Source: Xanthobacteraceae bacterium (GTDB lineage: Bacteria; Pseudomonadota; Alphaproteobacteria; Rhizobiales; Xanthobacteraceae). Taken from it: a stretch of 48,361 bases of DNA. A program made the position numbers and the translations under genes. The notes under the pieces are model-generated. The model saw nothing but the letters and a program-made list of their open reading frames with translations. It searched no databases and had not been told where the DNA came from. The DNA is taken from positions 1 through 48,361 of the forward strand of contig JAIESR010000022.1 of assembly GCA_019745775.1 (NCBI GenBank). The letters run 5' to 3'. This document shows, piece by piece, positions 32,723 to 41,491 of the stretch; position 1 is the stretch's first letter, and every line of letters starts with the position of its first letter.

Positions 32723-33553
32723 GAGTGCCGCGCTTGCGGCCCGAAACAACGCTTAAAACCTTATGACATCCTGTGCGTAGGGTTGTGCGATGGTGCGGCG
32801 CTTGTTTCGCGTTTTGCGCCATTGCCGTCATCAGACTTATGCTCATTACATCGAAATAATTTGACGCGCGCTTGCGCGCGCCTATCGTCGTGGCGTCCCG
32901 CTCATCAAGGGCGTCTTCCGGAGGCGTGCCGCAGGCGGAGCGGGATGCGGCGTCCCGCATGCACGGCTCGTCGCCGTGCTATCGGAAAGCGCCCGAGCGA
33001 CACCGCCCTCCCGCCACGACGAGCGGGACGTGGCGAGCGCACCAATGTCACGTCGAAGGCCACTGCACATAGTGGTAAGAGCCGAAAGAATGAAAGATTC
33101 GAACCTAAGCCAATGATCGGTTTCAGGAATATATCTTACACCCCAATCTTACACCCGACGCTGGCGGTGAAAGAATGAAAGAAGAAGGCGCTGGCCCGCC
33201 GCCGCCGAGAGGCGAGCGTCCCCCGGCGCGCGGATTGCGAAAGCTGATCTGCGCGGGGACGCGCGCGGGCCACGCGAGTGGTCCGCCCACAACAACGGGT
33301 GCCGCCGCACCCGGGCGCCTGTCGGCGCTCCGCTTCCCTCTCGTGCGAGAGGGAAAAATTCAAACCTGAAGGAGAGGTGCCTCGCGAGAAGGACGATGCG
33401 TGTCTGAGTTGCCAACACGCCGACGTCGGAACCGCGCCCGCCGGCCGTGCCTGCCTGGGGCTCAGGCAATGACGTGGCGACTACGCACGAGCGATTTGGC
33501 GTTGCCCGATCCGTCCTGTAACAAATCTCCGGAAGAGGGGAGATTCTGTCGTC
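32723..33553. other. 830-base stretch without a gene, with small repeats
   Basis: No frame here has a recognisable protein or good ribosome site. It has an inverted pair GCGGGA/TCCCGC around 32940-32960 and a tandem ATCTTACACCC (33133-33143, 33146-33156). It also has a 14-base direct repeat GAAAGAATGAAAGA (33084-33097, 33169-33182), and a perfect 22-base hairpin TTCCCTCTCG/CGAGAGGGAA (33334-33355). It may be a composite of dispersed elements or a decayed insertion. A GATTCGAACC at 33095 resembles the T-loop of a tRNA on the other strand, but no cloverleaf can be drawn. Confidence 0.5.
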
Positions 33554-35347
33554 ATGGGCGCGCTCGACGCCGTCAGCGTTGGTATTCTGCTTGCGGCGCT
33601 GCTGATCCTGGCCGGCATCCTGTCGAGCCTGGTGGCGCTGCGCTTCGGCGCCCCGCTGCTGCTTGTGTTCCTCTTGGTCGGCATGCTGGCGGGGGAGGCG
33701 GGGCCGCTCGGCATCCGCTTCGACGACGTGCGGCTCGCCTACACCATCGGCTCGGTGGCGCTGGCGCTGATCCTGTTCGACGGCGGGTTGCGCACCCGCT
33801 ATCAGACCTTCCGCAACGTGATCGGCCCGGCGGGGCTCCTGTCGACCATCGGCGTGCTGGTGACGGCCGCGCTCACCGCCCCGGTGGCGGTGTGGGCGCT
33901 CGGGCTCGGCTGGACCGAGGCGCTCCTGGTCGGCGCGGTGGTGGCCTCGACCGACGCGGCGGCTGTCTTCTTCCTCCTCCACGCCAAGGGGCTGCGGCTG
34001 CGGCCGCGGGTCAGCGCGACGCTCGAGGTCGAGTCCGGGATCAACGACCCGTTCGCGATCTTCCTCACCATCGTGCTGATCGAGATCATCCTGTACGGCG
34101 CCAAGCCCTGGCACGACATCGTATCGTTCCTGGTGATCGAGACGGTGTTCGGCGCGCTGATCGGTTATGCCGGCGGCCGCGGCGTGGTGATGGTGCTCAA
34201 CCGGCTCAACCTGCCGCAGGGCCTGCACGCGCCGTTCGTGGCGACCGGCGCGGTGGTGATCTTCGCGCTCGCGGAAGTCGGCCACGGCTCGGGCTTCCTC
34301 GCGGTCTATGTCGCCGGGCTGGTGGTCGGCAACAGCGCGACCCGCGCCCACAATGCGGTGGTGACCTTCCTCGACGCCGCCACCTGGCTGGCGCAGATCG
34401 GCATGTTCGTGGTGCTCGGGCTGCTATCGTGGCCGGACCGGCTGCCGCAGACCATGCTGCCGGCGCTCGCGGTGGCGGCCACGCTGATGTTCGTCGCGCG
34501 ACCGGCGGCGGTGTTCCTGTGCCTCGCGCCCTATCCGTTCAACTGGCGCGAAAAGACGTTCATGTCATGGGTCGGCCTGCGCGGCGCGGTCGGCATCTTC
34601 ATCGCTTCGATCCCGATGCTGGTCGGCCTGCCGAACCCGCAGCTCTATTTCGACGTCGGCTTCGTGGTGGTGCTGGTCTCGCTGCTGGTGCAGGGCTGGA
34701 CCATCGCGCCATCGGCGCGTGCGCTCGGCGTGTCGTTCCCGCGCGCCGATCCGCTGCCGCGCCGGGTCGAGCTCGACCTGCCGGGCCAGCTCGAGCAGGA
34801 GATCGTGGGCTATCCGCTGTCGGCCAACAGTCCCTATCTGCGGCGCGGCGCGCTGCCCAACTGGGCGCGGCCGACGCTGGTGGTGCGCGACGAGCGCATC
34901 CTCAGCCCGGCCGAGGCCGATCCCTTGCGCGAGGGCGATTACATCTATGTCCTCGCACCCCCCGAGCGGGCGCAGGCGCTCGACCGTTTCTTTGTCGACA
35001 TGCCGCCGCCGGCGCGGCCCGATCCGCAGCTGCTCGGCGACTTCTTCGTCACCGGCGAGCATACGCTCGGCGAGCTTTCGGACATCTACGGTCTCCCGAT
35101 CGCGCCGGAGGAGCGCGCGATGCCGCTTGCGGAGTTCATCGCCCGCCGCACGGTCCGTCATCCCAGGGCCGGCGATGTCGTGCCGCTGGGGGCGATTGCG
35201 CTGGTGGTGCAGCAGGTCAGCGAAGGCCGCGTCGCCACCGTCGGTCTGCGGCTGGCGGACGATCTCGAGCCGGAGGCGCCGCCGGCAACTTTTGGCCAGC
35301 GAGCGAAGCGGGCCGCCCAGCGGCTCTGGTTGCGCGTGGCGGGCTAA
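33554..35347 (+). CDS. CPA1 potassium/proton antiporter (NhaP2/CvrA-like)
   Basis: 597 residues. About twelve membrane segments occupy 1-390, with the ion-path motifs ILFDGGLRT and VVASTDAAAVFFLL and, later, FMSWVGLRGAVGIFIAS. A cytoplasmic C-terminal part follows: a TrkA-C-like domain (about 400-485) and then a CorC/HlyC-like domain (about 490-580). This layout is that of NhaP2/CvrA, which exchanges K+ for H+ across the inner membrane. The ATG has GGGGAG about 13 nt upstream, a rather long spacing. It stands alone. Confidence 0.88.
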   Translation: MGALDAVSVGILLAALLILAGILSSLVALRFGAPLLLVFLLVGMLAGEAGPLGIRFDDVRLAYTIGSVALALILFDGGLRTRYQTFRNVIGPAGLLSTIGVLVTAALTAPVAVWALGLGWTEALLVGAVVASTDAAAVFFLLHAKGLRLRPRVSATLEVESGINDPFAIFLTIVLIEIILYGAKPWHDIVSFLVIETVFGALIGYAGGRGVVMVLNRLNLPQGLHAPFVATGAVVIFALAEVGHGSGFLAVYVAGLVVGNSATRAHNAVVTFLDAATWLAQIGMFVVLGLLSWPDRLPQTMLPALAVAATLMFVARPAAVFLCLAPYPFNWREKTFMSWVGLRGAVGIFIASIPMLVGLPNPQLYFDVGFVVVLVSLLVQGWTIAPSARALGVSFPRADPLPRRVELDLPGQLEQEIVGYPLSANSPYLRRGALPNWARPTLVVRDERILSPAEADPLREGDYIYVLAPPERAQALDRFFVDMPPPARPDPQLLGDFFVTGEHTLGELSDIYGLPIAPEERAMPLAEFIARRTVRHPRAGDVVPLGAIALVVQQVSEGRVATVGLRLADDLEPEAPPATFGQRAKRAAQRLWLRVAG

Positions 35348-35373
35348 ATCGTGATGCGATAAGATTGACCCGT

Positions 35374-35512
35374 GTGTGTCCCGGACGCGGTGCAGCGCGC
35401 AGCGGTGCACCGCAGAGCCGGGACCGTTCCATAGGTGGTCTCGCTGTTTGCAGTGCGCGACGGTCCCGGGTCTGCAGCGCATCACTTCGTGCTGCGCTGC
35501 GCCCGGGACACG
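35374..35512. repeat. Dispersed repeat with GTGTCCCGG arms
   Basis: Left arm GTGTCCCGGACGCGGTGCAGCGC and right arm GCGCTGCGCCCGGGACAC are imperfect inverted copies. Inside are GAGCCGGGACCGT and its mirror ACGGTCCCGGGTC. It has a different core from the CCCTCTCC family. I associate this type of sequence with Bradyrhizobium-like genomes. It lies between convergent genes. Confidence 0.7.
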
Positions 35513-35535
35513 ATTCGATCTCAAGACATGATGCG

Positions 35536-36315
35536 CTAGATCGGCCGCAGCAGCACCGGGTGCCGCCCGGTCGCGTCGTCGACCATGAGCGCCTCGACGC
35601 CGAACACCGCGGCGATCCGCTCCGCCGTGAGCACGTCGCGCGGCGCGCCGTCGGCGATCAGCCGGCCGCGGTCCATGATCACAATACGGTCGGCGAAGCG
35701 CGCGGCCATCGCAAGGTCGTGGACGATCGCGAGCACGGCGCCGCCATTGTGCGCGGCGCGCGCCAGCAGCTCCATCACGACGAGCTGATGGCGCGGATCG
35801 AGCGACACCGTCGGCTCGTCGGCGAGCAGGATCGGCGCCTCGCAGGCGAGCGCCCGCGCCAGCGCGACGCGCGCGCGTTCGCCGCCGGACAGCGTCGTGA
35901 CCGCACGGCTGGCGAAGCCTTCGGTGCCGGTGGCGGCGAGCGCCTTGGCGACCGCGCGCCGGTCGGCATCGGTGACGGGCGAGAACGCGTCGCCGTAGGG
36001 GTAGCGGCCGAGCGCGACCACGGCGGCGACCGGCATCGGCCAGTGGAACACGTGGCCCTGCGGGAGGTAGGCGATGCGCCGGGCGCGGTCGCGCGGGGTG
36101 AGGGCGGCGAGCGGCCGGCCGCCGATGTCGATGCGGCCTTCCGCCGGTACGAGGCCGGCGAGCGCGCGCATCAGCGTGGTCTTGCCGGCGCCGTTCGGCC
36201 CGATCAGCATCGTGAGCTTGCCGGCCGCGAGATCGAGCGAGGCGCCGTCGACGATCAACCGGTCGCCGAGCCGCACCACCACGTCGCCCACGTGCAACTT
36301 CGGTTCCGCGGTCAT
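35536..36315 (-). CDS. Metal-chelate-type ABC transporter ATPase (FepC/BtuD/HmuV-like)
   Basis: 259 residues from ATG at 36315. Walker A is GPNGAGKTT, the signature is LSGGERARVALARAL, Walker B is PILLADEPTVSLD and the H-loop is AIVHDL. The PQGHVFHWPMPVAAVVALGRYPYG segment is typical of the type II importers for iron-siderophores, heme, cobalamin or, in some bacteria, molybdate. The ATG overlaps the permease stop as ATGA, so the two subunits are translated together. The specific substrate is uncertain: cobalamin and siderophore are the first guesses. Confidence 0.9.
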   Translation of the reverse strand: MTAEPKLHVGDVVVRLGDRLIVDGASLDLAAGKLTMLIGPNGAGKTTLMRALAGLVPAEGRIDIGGRPLAALTPRDRARRIAYLPQGHVFHWPMPVAAVVALGRYPYGDAFSPVTDADRRAVAKALAATGTEGFASRAVTTLSGGERARVALARALACEAPILLADEPTVSLDPRHQLVVMELLARAAHNGGAVLAIVHDLAMAARFADRIVIMDRGRLIADGAPRDVLTAERIAAVFGVEALMVDDATGRHPVLLRPI

Positions 36316-37343
36316 GACGACGCCCCGTCGCTCAGCCGTCGCTCGCGGAAGATCATGGCCAGGAAGAACGGCACGCCGATGATCGCCGTGACCACGCCGA
36401 GCTTGATCTCGATCGCGGTGGCGTTGGGATTGGCCGGCACCAGCCGCACCGCGATGTCGGCGGCGGTGAGCAGCGCCGCACCCATCAACGCTGCCGGTAG
36501 GCACACGCGCGCCGGGTCGGAATGCACCGCGCGCCGCACCAGATGGGGTGCAACAAGTCCGATGAAGCCGATCGAGCCCGCGACCGCGACCGCGGCGCCG
36601 ACGCCGAGCGCGACGCCGATGACGACCATGAGCCGCGTGCGGCCGACGTCGACGCCGAGCGAGGCGGCGGCGTCCTCGCCGAGCGTCAGCGCGCGAAAGG
36701 CGCGGACATTGAGCGCGAGCAGGGCCCAGCTCGCGACGAAGAACGGAGCCGCGATCCACAAATGATCCATGCTGCGATCTTCGAGCGAGCCCAGGAGCCA
36801 GAACGCGATCTCGAGCGCCGCATAGGGCGTGGGCGCGAGGTTGAGGATCAGCGCGGTGGCGGCGCCGGCGAGGCTCGCCAGTGCCAGGCCGGCGAGCAGG
36901 GTGACGGACAGGCTGGCGCGGCGGCCGGCGATCGCGACCAGCCCGCCGATCGACACCAGCGCGCCGACGATGCCGGCAACCGGCACCGCGAACGAGGTCG
37001 CGCCGGCGATGCCATAGGCGATGACGAAGGACGCGCCGACCGAGGCCGCCTGCGGCGCGCCGAACAGCGCCGGCTCGGCGAGCGGATTGCGCAGCAGGCC
37101 CTGCAGGGCGGCGCCGGCGAAGCCGAAGGTGGCGCCGATCAGGATCGCCAGCAGCGTGCGCGGCAGCCGGATGTCGCGGACCACGATCGCGGCGGCCGGA
37201 TCGCCGTTGCCGGCGAGGCCTTCCAGCGCCTGCCGCGGCGACAGGCCCGCGGGCCCGACCATCAGCGAGACGAAGGCGAGCACGATAATCAGGGCTGTAA
37301 GCGTCAGGTTGAGCCGAAGGCCGCTGGATTCGGCGCGAGTCAT
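36312..37343 (-). CDS. FecCD/BtuC-family ABC permease
   Basis: 343 residues from ATG at 37343 with GGAG 8 nt upstream. The family features are RDIRLPRTLLAILIGATFGFAGAALQGLLRNPLAEPALFGAPQAASVGA near residues 55-105 and GFIGLVAPHLVRR, which contacts the ATPase. About ten membrane helices in all. It forms the translocation channel of the importer with the ATPase that overlaps its stop. The binding protein at 37415 is divergently arranged, with 71 nt between starts. Confidence 0.9.
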   Translation of the reverse strand: MTRAESSGLRLNLTLTALIIVLAFVSLMVGPAGLSPRQALEGLAGNGDPAAAIVVRDIRLPRTLLAILIGATFGFAGAALQGLLRNPLAEPALFGAPQAASVGASFVIAYGIAGATSFAVPVAGIVGALVSIGGLVAIAGRRASLSVTLLAGLALASLAGAATALILNLAPTPYAALEIAFWLLGSLEDRSMDHLWIAAPFFVASWALLALNVRAFRALTLGEDAAASLGVDVGRTRLMVVIGVALGVGAAVAVAGSIGFIGLVAPHLVRRAVHSDPARVCLPAALMGAALLTAADIAVRLVPANPNATAIEIKLGVVTAIIGVPFFLAMIFRERRLSDGASS

Positions 37344-37414
37344 CGAGGTTTCTCCGGCGCCTTTCCTACAGGCTTCCGGCTTGCCCTCCAACGGAATTGC
37401 GGCACTATCGGCCC

Positions 37415-38266
37415 ATGCTGTTGACGATCACCAGACGAAGCATTGTTGTGCTGGCGGGGCTCGCGCTGTGCACGAACGCGGGCGCGGCCGATCCGCCCCG
37501 GCGCGTCGCCTCGTTCAATGTCTGCGCCGATCAGCTCGTGATCGCGCTCGCCGATCCCGGCCAGATCGTCGCGTTGTCGCCGAACGCGCGCGATCCGGCG
37601 ATCTCGGTGGTGACTGAGCAGGCGGCCAAGTATCCGCTGCTTGGCCGCACGGCGGAGACCATGGTTCCGCTCAAGCCCGACCTCGTGCTGGTCGGTCCCT
37701 GGGACCGCCCGCTGACGCAGCGCATGCTGCATGTGCTCGGCTTCAACCTCGTGACCGTCCCGCTGGTGAACGACGTGCGCAAGGGCGAGGCGCAGATCCG
37801 CGAGATCGCCAAGCTCCTCGGCCATCCGGAGCGCGGCGAGGCGCTGATCGCGGAGATCGAAGCGGCGCGCCAGCGGCTCGCGGCTGCGCCGCGTCCGAAG
37901 TCGTCGACTGCGATGCTGGTCGGCAACAGCGGCTACACCGTCGGCCCCGAAAGCCTTGCCGGCGCGCTGATGCGCGAAGCCGGGCTCAAGCCGCCGGAGG
38001 GCGCGCCCGGCGGCTATGGCGGCTACGTGCCGCTCGAACAGCTCGTCATGCTGCGTCCGGATTTTCTGGTGATGGCCAGCATCATCGAGACGCCGGACGG
38101 GCAGGGGACGCTCTATCTCACGCATCCGGCGCTGCGCGCGCTCTATCCGCGCGGCAAGCGCATCCTATTGCCGAGCCGCTTCACGCTGTGCGCTGGCCCG
38201 AGCCTGGTCGCGGCGTTCGATTATCTCACTGATGTGCTGACGAAGCTGGCGGCGGCGGAGAAGTAG
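37415..38266 (+). CDS. Exported FecB/BtuF-type periplasmic binding protein
   Basis: 283 residues from the ATG at 37415; a TTG 18 nt earlier is less likely. Signal peptide about 1-24 (LCTNAGA-AD), then RRVASFNVCADQLVIALADPGQIVALS, the opening of class III (long-helix backbone) receptors. LKPDLVLVGPWDRPL and YVPLEQLVMLRPDFLVM follow. It should deliver a metal chelate to the divergent permease and ATPase. The 71-nt gap is too short for a cobalamin riboswitch. Its stop abuts the stop of the next, opposite gene. Confidence 0.87.
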   Translation: MLLTITRRSIVVLAGLALCTNAGAADPPRRVASFNVCADQLVIALADPGQIVALSPNARDPAISVVTEQAAKYPLLGRTAETMVPLKPDLVLVGPWDRPLTQRMLHVLGFNLVTVPLVNDVRKGEAQIREIAKLLGHPERGEALIAEIEAARQRLAAAPRPKSSTAMLVGNSGYTVGPESLAGALMREAGLKPPEGAPGGYGGYVPLEQLVMLRPDFLVMASIIETPDGQGTLYLTHPALRALYPRGKRILLPSRFTLCAGPSLVAAFDYLTDVLTKLAAAEK

Positions 38267-39058
38267 TCACGCGTGCTTCGCCCATTCCGAAAACATCGCG
38301 GCAAGCGCATCGAGGCCGTCGGTCAGCGCGGCGGGGCCGGGCTGCAGGATCAGCGGCGACTTGATTTCGCGCAGCCAGCCGGTGCGCACCGCCGGGATCG
38401 CGTCGAAACCTGCGCGCGTCGCGACTTTCGCCGGCACGAACCTCTTGCCGCACCACGAGCCGACGATGATGTCGGGCGCCGCGGCGATCACGTCCTGCGG
38501 CGCGACGATGCGGTCCTTGGCGTTCTTGCGCTCGGCGAGCTTCGCAAACACCTCGACGCCGCCGGCGATCTCGATCAATTCCGACACCCATTTGATGCCG
38601 GAGATCATCGGGTCGTCCCATTCCTCGAAATAGACGCGTGGGCGGCGCGGGAGGTCGACAGCGTGCTGGCGCGCCTTGCGCAGGCGCTCCTTGAGCGACA
38701 CGGCCAGTGCGTCGGCTTTCAATTGGACGCCCGCGAGCGCGCCGACGGTGCGGATCATGTCCAGGATGCCGGCGACGTCGCGCTGGTTGAAGGCGTGCAC
38801 CGCGACGTTGCGGCGGATCAGCTCGGCGACGAGATCGGCCTGCAGGTCGGAGAAGGCGAGCACGAGGTCGGGGTCGAGCGCGAGGATCTTCCCGTAATCG
38901 GCCGAGATGAAGGCCGAAACCCGCGGCTTCTCCTTGCGCACGCGCGGCGGCCGCACCGCATAGCCGGAGACGCCGACGATCCGGCGCTCCTCGCCGAGGA
39001 GATAGAGCGTCTCCACGGTCTCTTCGGTCAGGCAGACGATGCGCTCGGGCGGGAACAT
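38267..39058 (-). CDS. BtuF-like binding protein without signal peptide, last gene of mod operon
   Basis: 263 residues. It opens MFPPERIVCLTEETVETLYLLGEERRIVGVSGYAV and so starts directly in the first strand of the class III binding-protein fold; there is no signal peptide. LALDPDLVLAFSDLQADLVAELIRRNV and WVSELIEIAGGVEVFA are the other family segments. It begins 12 nt after modC, so it is part of the molybdate transcript. It should be cytoplasmic and may sequester or sense a ligand such as a corrinoid or an oxyanion complex. I recall similar proteins annotated as cobalamin-binding. Confidence 0.8.
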   Translation of the reverse strand: MFPPERIVCLTEETVETLYLLGEERRIVGVSGYAVRPPRVRKEKPRVSAFISADYGKILALDPDLVLAFSDLQADLVAELIRRNVAVHAFNQRDVAGILDMIRTVGALAGVQLKADALAVSLKERLRKARQHAVDLPRRPRVYFEEWDDPMISGIKWVSELIEIAGGVEVFAKLAERKNAKDRIVAPQDVIAAAPDIIVGSWCGKRFVPAKVATRAGFDAIPAVRTGWLREIKSPLILQPGPAALTDGLDALAAMFSEWAKHA

Positions 39059-39070
39059 CCGATAAGTGTA

Positions 39071-39754
39071 TCAGAGTGCGTCGAGATCGGCCTGATCGAG
39101 CAGTTCGAGGCCGCCCGATTTCATCACGCGTCCGCCGTCGAGCCAGACCACGGTCTCGGCGATGCGGCGCAGCTCGCCGGGGTTATGGCTGACATAGACC
39201 ATCGGCACCTTGGCTTCGTCGCGCAGCCGCACCAGATAAGGCAGGATTTCGCGCTTCCGGGCGCTGTCGAGCGAGGCCAGCGGCTCGTCGAGCAGGAGGA
39301 GCCGTGGGCGCATCAGCAGCGCGCGGCCGACCGCGACGCGCTGGCGTTCGCCGCCGGACAGCCGGCCGGGGCGGCGGTCGAGAAGGTGCCCCATGTCCAG
39401 CAGCTCGACGATGCGGCGCTGTTCGGCTTCGTCGCGCGGCAGCCGCGACATCCGCCGGCCGTAGTCGAGATTGGCGGCGACCGACAAGTGTGGAAACAGG
39501 CGGCCTTCCTGGAACACGTAGCCGATGCGGCGCCGATGCGCCGCCATGTTCACGCGCGCGTGCGAGTCGAACAGCACCTGGTCGTCGAGCGCGATCCGGC
39601 CGCGATCGGGCTTGATCAGGCCCGCGACCATGTTGACCACCGAGGTCTTCCCAGAGCCCGAGCTGCCGAACAGCGCGGTGACGCCGCCTGTGCTCTCGAA
39701 CGCGACCTTGATCGCGAAGTCGCCCAGCCGCTTTTCGATATCGACGGCGAGCAT
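39071..39754 (-). CDS. modC: Molybdate ABC transporter ATPase, short form
   Basis: 227 residues. The nucleotide-binding domain is complete: Walker A GSSGSGKTS, Q-loop YVFQEGRLFPHLSVAANL, signature LSGGERQRVAVGRAL, Walker B LLLLDEPLASLD and H-loop YVSHN. Usual ModC proteins are about 350 residues and carry a C-terminal molybdate-binding TOBE/Mop domain. Here the chain ends at residue 227 just after DGGRVMKSGG, so that domain is absent. It starts 3 nt after modB ends. The length suggests loss of feedback sensing rather than loss of transport. Confidence 0.9.
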   Translation of the reverse strand: MLAVDIEKRLGDFAIKVAFESTGGVTALFGSSGSGKTSVVNMVAGLIKPDRGRIALDDQVLFDSHARVNMAAHRRRIGYVFQEGRLFPHLSVAANLDYGRRMSRLPRDEAEQRRIVELLDMGHLLDRRPGRLSGGERQRVAVGRALLMRPRLLLLDEPLASLDSARKREILPYLVRLRDEAKVPMVYVSHNPGELRRIAETVVWLDGGRVMKSGGLELLDQADLDAL

Positions 39755-39757
39755 CGC

Positions 39758-40453
39758 CTAGTCCCCGTGGTAGCGCATGCCGGCGCGGCGTGCGAACCAC
39801 TCCGATGCGATCAGCGCCGCGAGCGAGATGACGATCGCGACCACGACCAGGCGGAACGCCGCCGCGTCGCCGCCGGGAACCTGGGTCAGCGTGTAGATCG
39901 CCGCCGAGATCGTCTGCGTCTCGCCCGGGATATTGGAGACGAAGGTGATGGTGGCGCCGAACTCGCCGAGCGCCTTGGCGAAGCAGAGCACCATCCCGGC
40001 GATGATCCCGGGCAGCGCGAGCGGCATTGTAATGGTGAGAAAAACCCGGAACGGGCTCGCGCCAAGCGTGCCTGCGGCGTCCTCGAGCCGCCGGTCGATC
40101 GCCTCGAACGACAGCCGGATGGCGCGCACCAGCAGCGGAAACGCCATCACGCCGCAGGCCAGCGCGGCGCCGGTCCAGCGGAACGAGAACACGATGCCGA
40201 AATTGTCGGCAAGAAATGCACCGGCCGGTCCACGCCGGCCGAAAGTGATCAGCAGCAGATAGCCGGTCACCACAGGTGGCAACACCAGCGGCAGGTGCAC
40301 CAAGCCGCCGAGCAGCGACTTGCCCCAGAAGTCCTTGCGCGCCAGCACCCACGCGACCGCGATCCCGAACGGCAGCGCGACCGCCGTGGCGACGATCGCG
40401 ATCCGGATCGAGAGCCGGATCGCGATCCATTCGTCGGGGGTGAGGTCGAACAC
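39758..40453 (-). CDS. modB: Molybdate ABC transporter permease
   Basis: 231 residues with about five membrane helices. ALGEFGATITFVSNIPGETQTI, with the EFGATI-type EAA loop, is diagnostic for ModB. WIAIRLSIRIAIVATAVALPFGI is the typical N-terminal helix. It forms the inner-membrane channel for molybdate (or tungstate) with ModC. It starts 21 nt after modA and is followed by modC after 3 nt. Confidence 0.93.
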   Translation of the reverse strand: MFDLTPDEWIAIRLSIRIAIVATAVALPFGIAVAWVLARKDFWGKSLLGGLVHLPLVLPPVVTGYLLLITFGRRGPAGAFLADNFGIVFSFRWTGAALACGVMAFPLLVRAIRLSFEAIDRRLEDAAGTLGASPFRVFLTITMPLALPGIIAGMVLCFAKALGEFGATITFVSNIPGETQTISAAIYTLTQVPGGDAAAFRLVVVAIVISLAALIASEWFARRAGMRYHGD

Positions 40454-40474
40454 GCGTTACGCCGGGATCGATGC

Positions 40475-41263
40475 CTACGATGTCGGCTTCACCAGGAAGC
40501 TGAAGCCATTTTTCTCGAAGACGAACTTCGATATCGAGGATTGCAGGTAGTCGATATAGCGCGGCGCATCGGCGTTCGCTTTGACGGTCGCTGCGACCGG
40601 ATAGACGATCTCCGGGTGCGAGCCGGCCGGGAAGTGCCCAACGATCTTGACGCCCGGCTCCACCCTGGCGTCGGTCGCGTAGACGATGCCGAACGCGGCT
40701 TCGCCGCGGGTGACGAGCGTGAGTGCCACGCGTACGTTTTCGACCATCGCCATGCGTTTCTCGACCGAGGACCACATGCCGAGCTTCTCGAGCGCGGCGA
40801 CGGCGTAGCGGCCGACCGGAACCGACTTCACCTCGCCGGTGACGATGCGGCCGTCACCGACGAGCTTGGCGAGATCGAAACCCTTTTCGAGCTTCACCGG
40901 GGGGACCTTGGAATTTTTCGGTGCGATCAACACCAGCTGGTTGCCGAGGAGGTTCACGCGCGTTTCGGGGTTGATCAGGTTGTTCTTCAGGCCGTAGTCC
41001 ATCCACTCGAGATCGGCCGAGATGAAGATATCGGCGGGCGCGCCCTGCTCGATCTGGCGCATCAGCGCGGAGGTCGCGCCATAGCTCGTGACCGTCCTGA
41101 TGCTGACCTTCCTGGTGAAGCCCAGATTGACGGTATCGAGCGCGTTCTTCATCGACGCGGCGGCGAAGACCGTCACCTGCTGCTGGGCCTGCGGCGGTGA
41201 AACCGTGCCGGCGGCGACGACAACCAAGGCCGCGATGGCGATGCGAACGAACACCTTAAGCAT
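40475..41263 (-). CDS. modA: Molybdate ABC transporter binding protein
   Basis: 262 residues from ATG at 41263, preceded by GGAG 9 nt upstream; a GTG/ATG 36 nt earlier has no signal-like start. Signal peptide about 1-27 (PPQAQ). VTVFAAASMKNALD is the ModA fingerprint, followed by SYGATSALMRQIEQGAPADIFISAD and the C-lobe AFGIVYATDA. It captures molybdate in the periplasm. It is the first gene of a four-gene unit. Confidence 0.93.
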   Translation of the reverse strand: MLKVFVRIAIAALVVVAAGTVSPPQAQQQVTVFAAASMKNALDTVNLGFTRKVSIRTVTSYGATSALMRQIEQGAPADIFISADLEWMDYGLKNNLINPETRVNLLGNQLVLIAPKNSKVPPVKLEKGFDLAKLVGDGRIVTGEVKSVPVGRYAVAALEKLGMWSSVEKRMAMVENVRVALTLVTRGEAAFGIVYATDARVEPGVKIVGHFPAGSHPEIVYPVAATVKANADAPRYIDYLQSSISKFVFEKNGFSFLVKPTS

Positions 41264-41344
41264 ATCGGCGCTCCATGGGACTGCCGGCCGGCGGCACATG
41301 CGTCCGCGGCCCTCGCAGGCAACTTCTGTTTCTGAGCGACCGGG

Positions 41345-41389
41345 CCGGAAGCGCCGTTCCGGCAGGCAGAGGCGCGCTTACGGCGCGCC
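41345..41389. repeat. Two adjacent GC-rich hairpins upstream of modA
   Basis: CCGGAAGCGCCGTTCCGG (41345-41362) and GGCGCGC-TTACG-GCGCGCC (41371-41389) are perfect small stems. They lie 80-130 nt before the modA start (minus strand) and 100-150 nt before the Yip1-like gene (plus strand). They may be regulatory or a decayed repeat. I see no match to the ModE-type box I know. Confidence 0.4.
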
Positions 41390-41491
41390 GTGGGTCACGC
41401 AGGCAACCTAACAGGGCGCTTCCACCGTTGCAATGTGGCGAGGCATTGCTCGCGCCGCCGAGGTGGGCGACATTAAGCATCAGGGGGCACC

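Noticed and set aside
33060-33110. tRNA on the minus strand suggested by a T-loop-like motif
   Set aside because: The stem next to the loop does not pair, and no D-arm or anticodon arm can be drawn.
33400-36765. 1121-residue plus-strand frame
   Set aside because: It is out of phase with the antiporter and antisense to the ABC genes; composition is Arg/Ala noise.
37344-37414. Cobalamin riboswitch before the FecCD-type genes
   Set aside because: The gap of 71 nt is too short and has no B12-box-like sequence.
38273-41200. 975-residue frame opposite the mod operon
   Set aside because: It is antisense to four genes with clear families.
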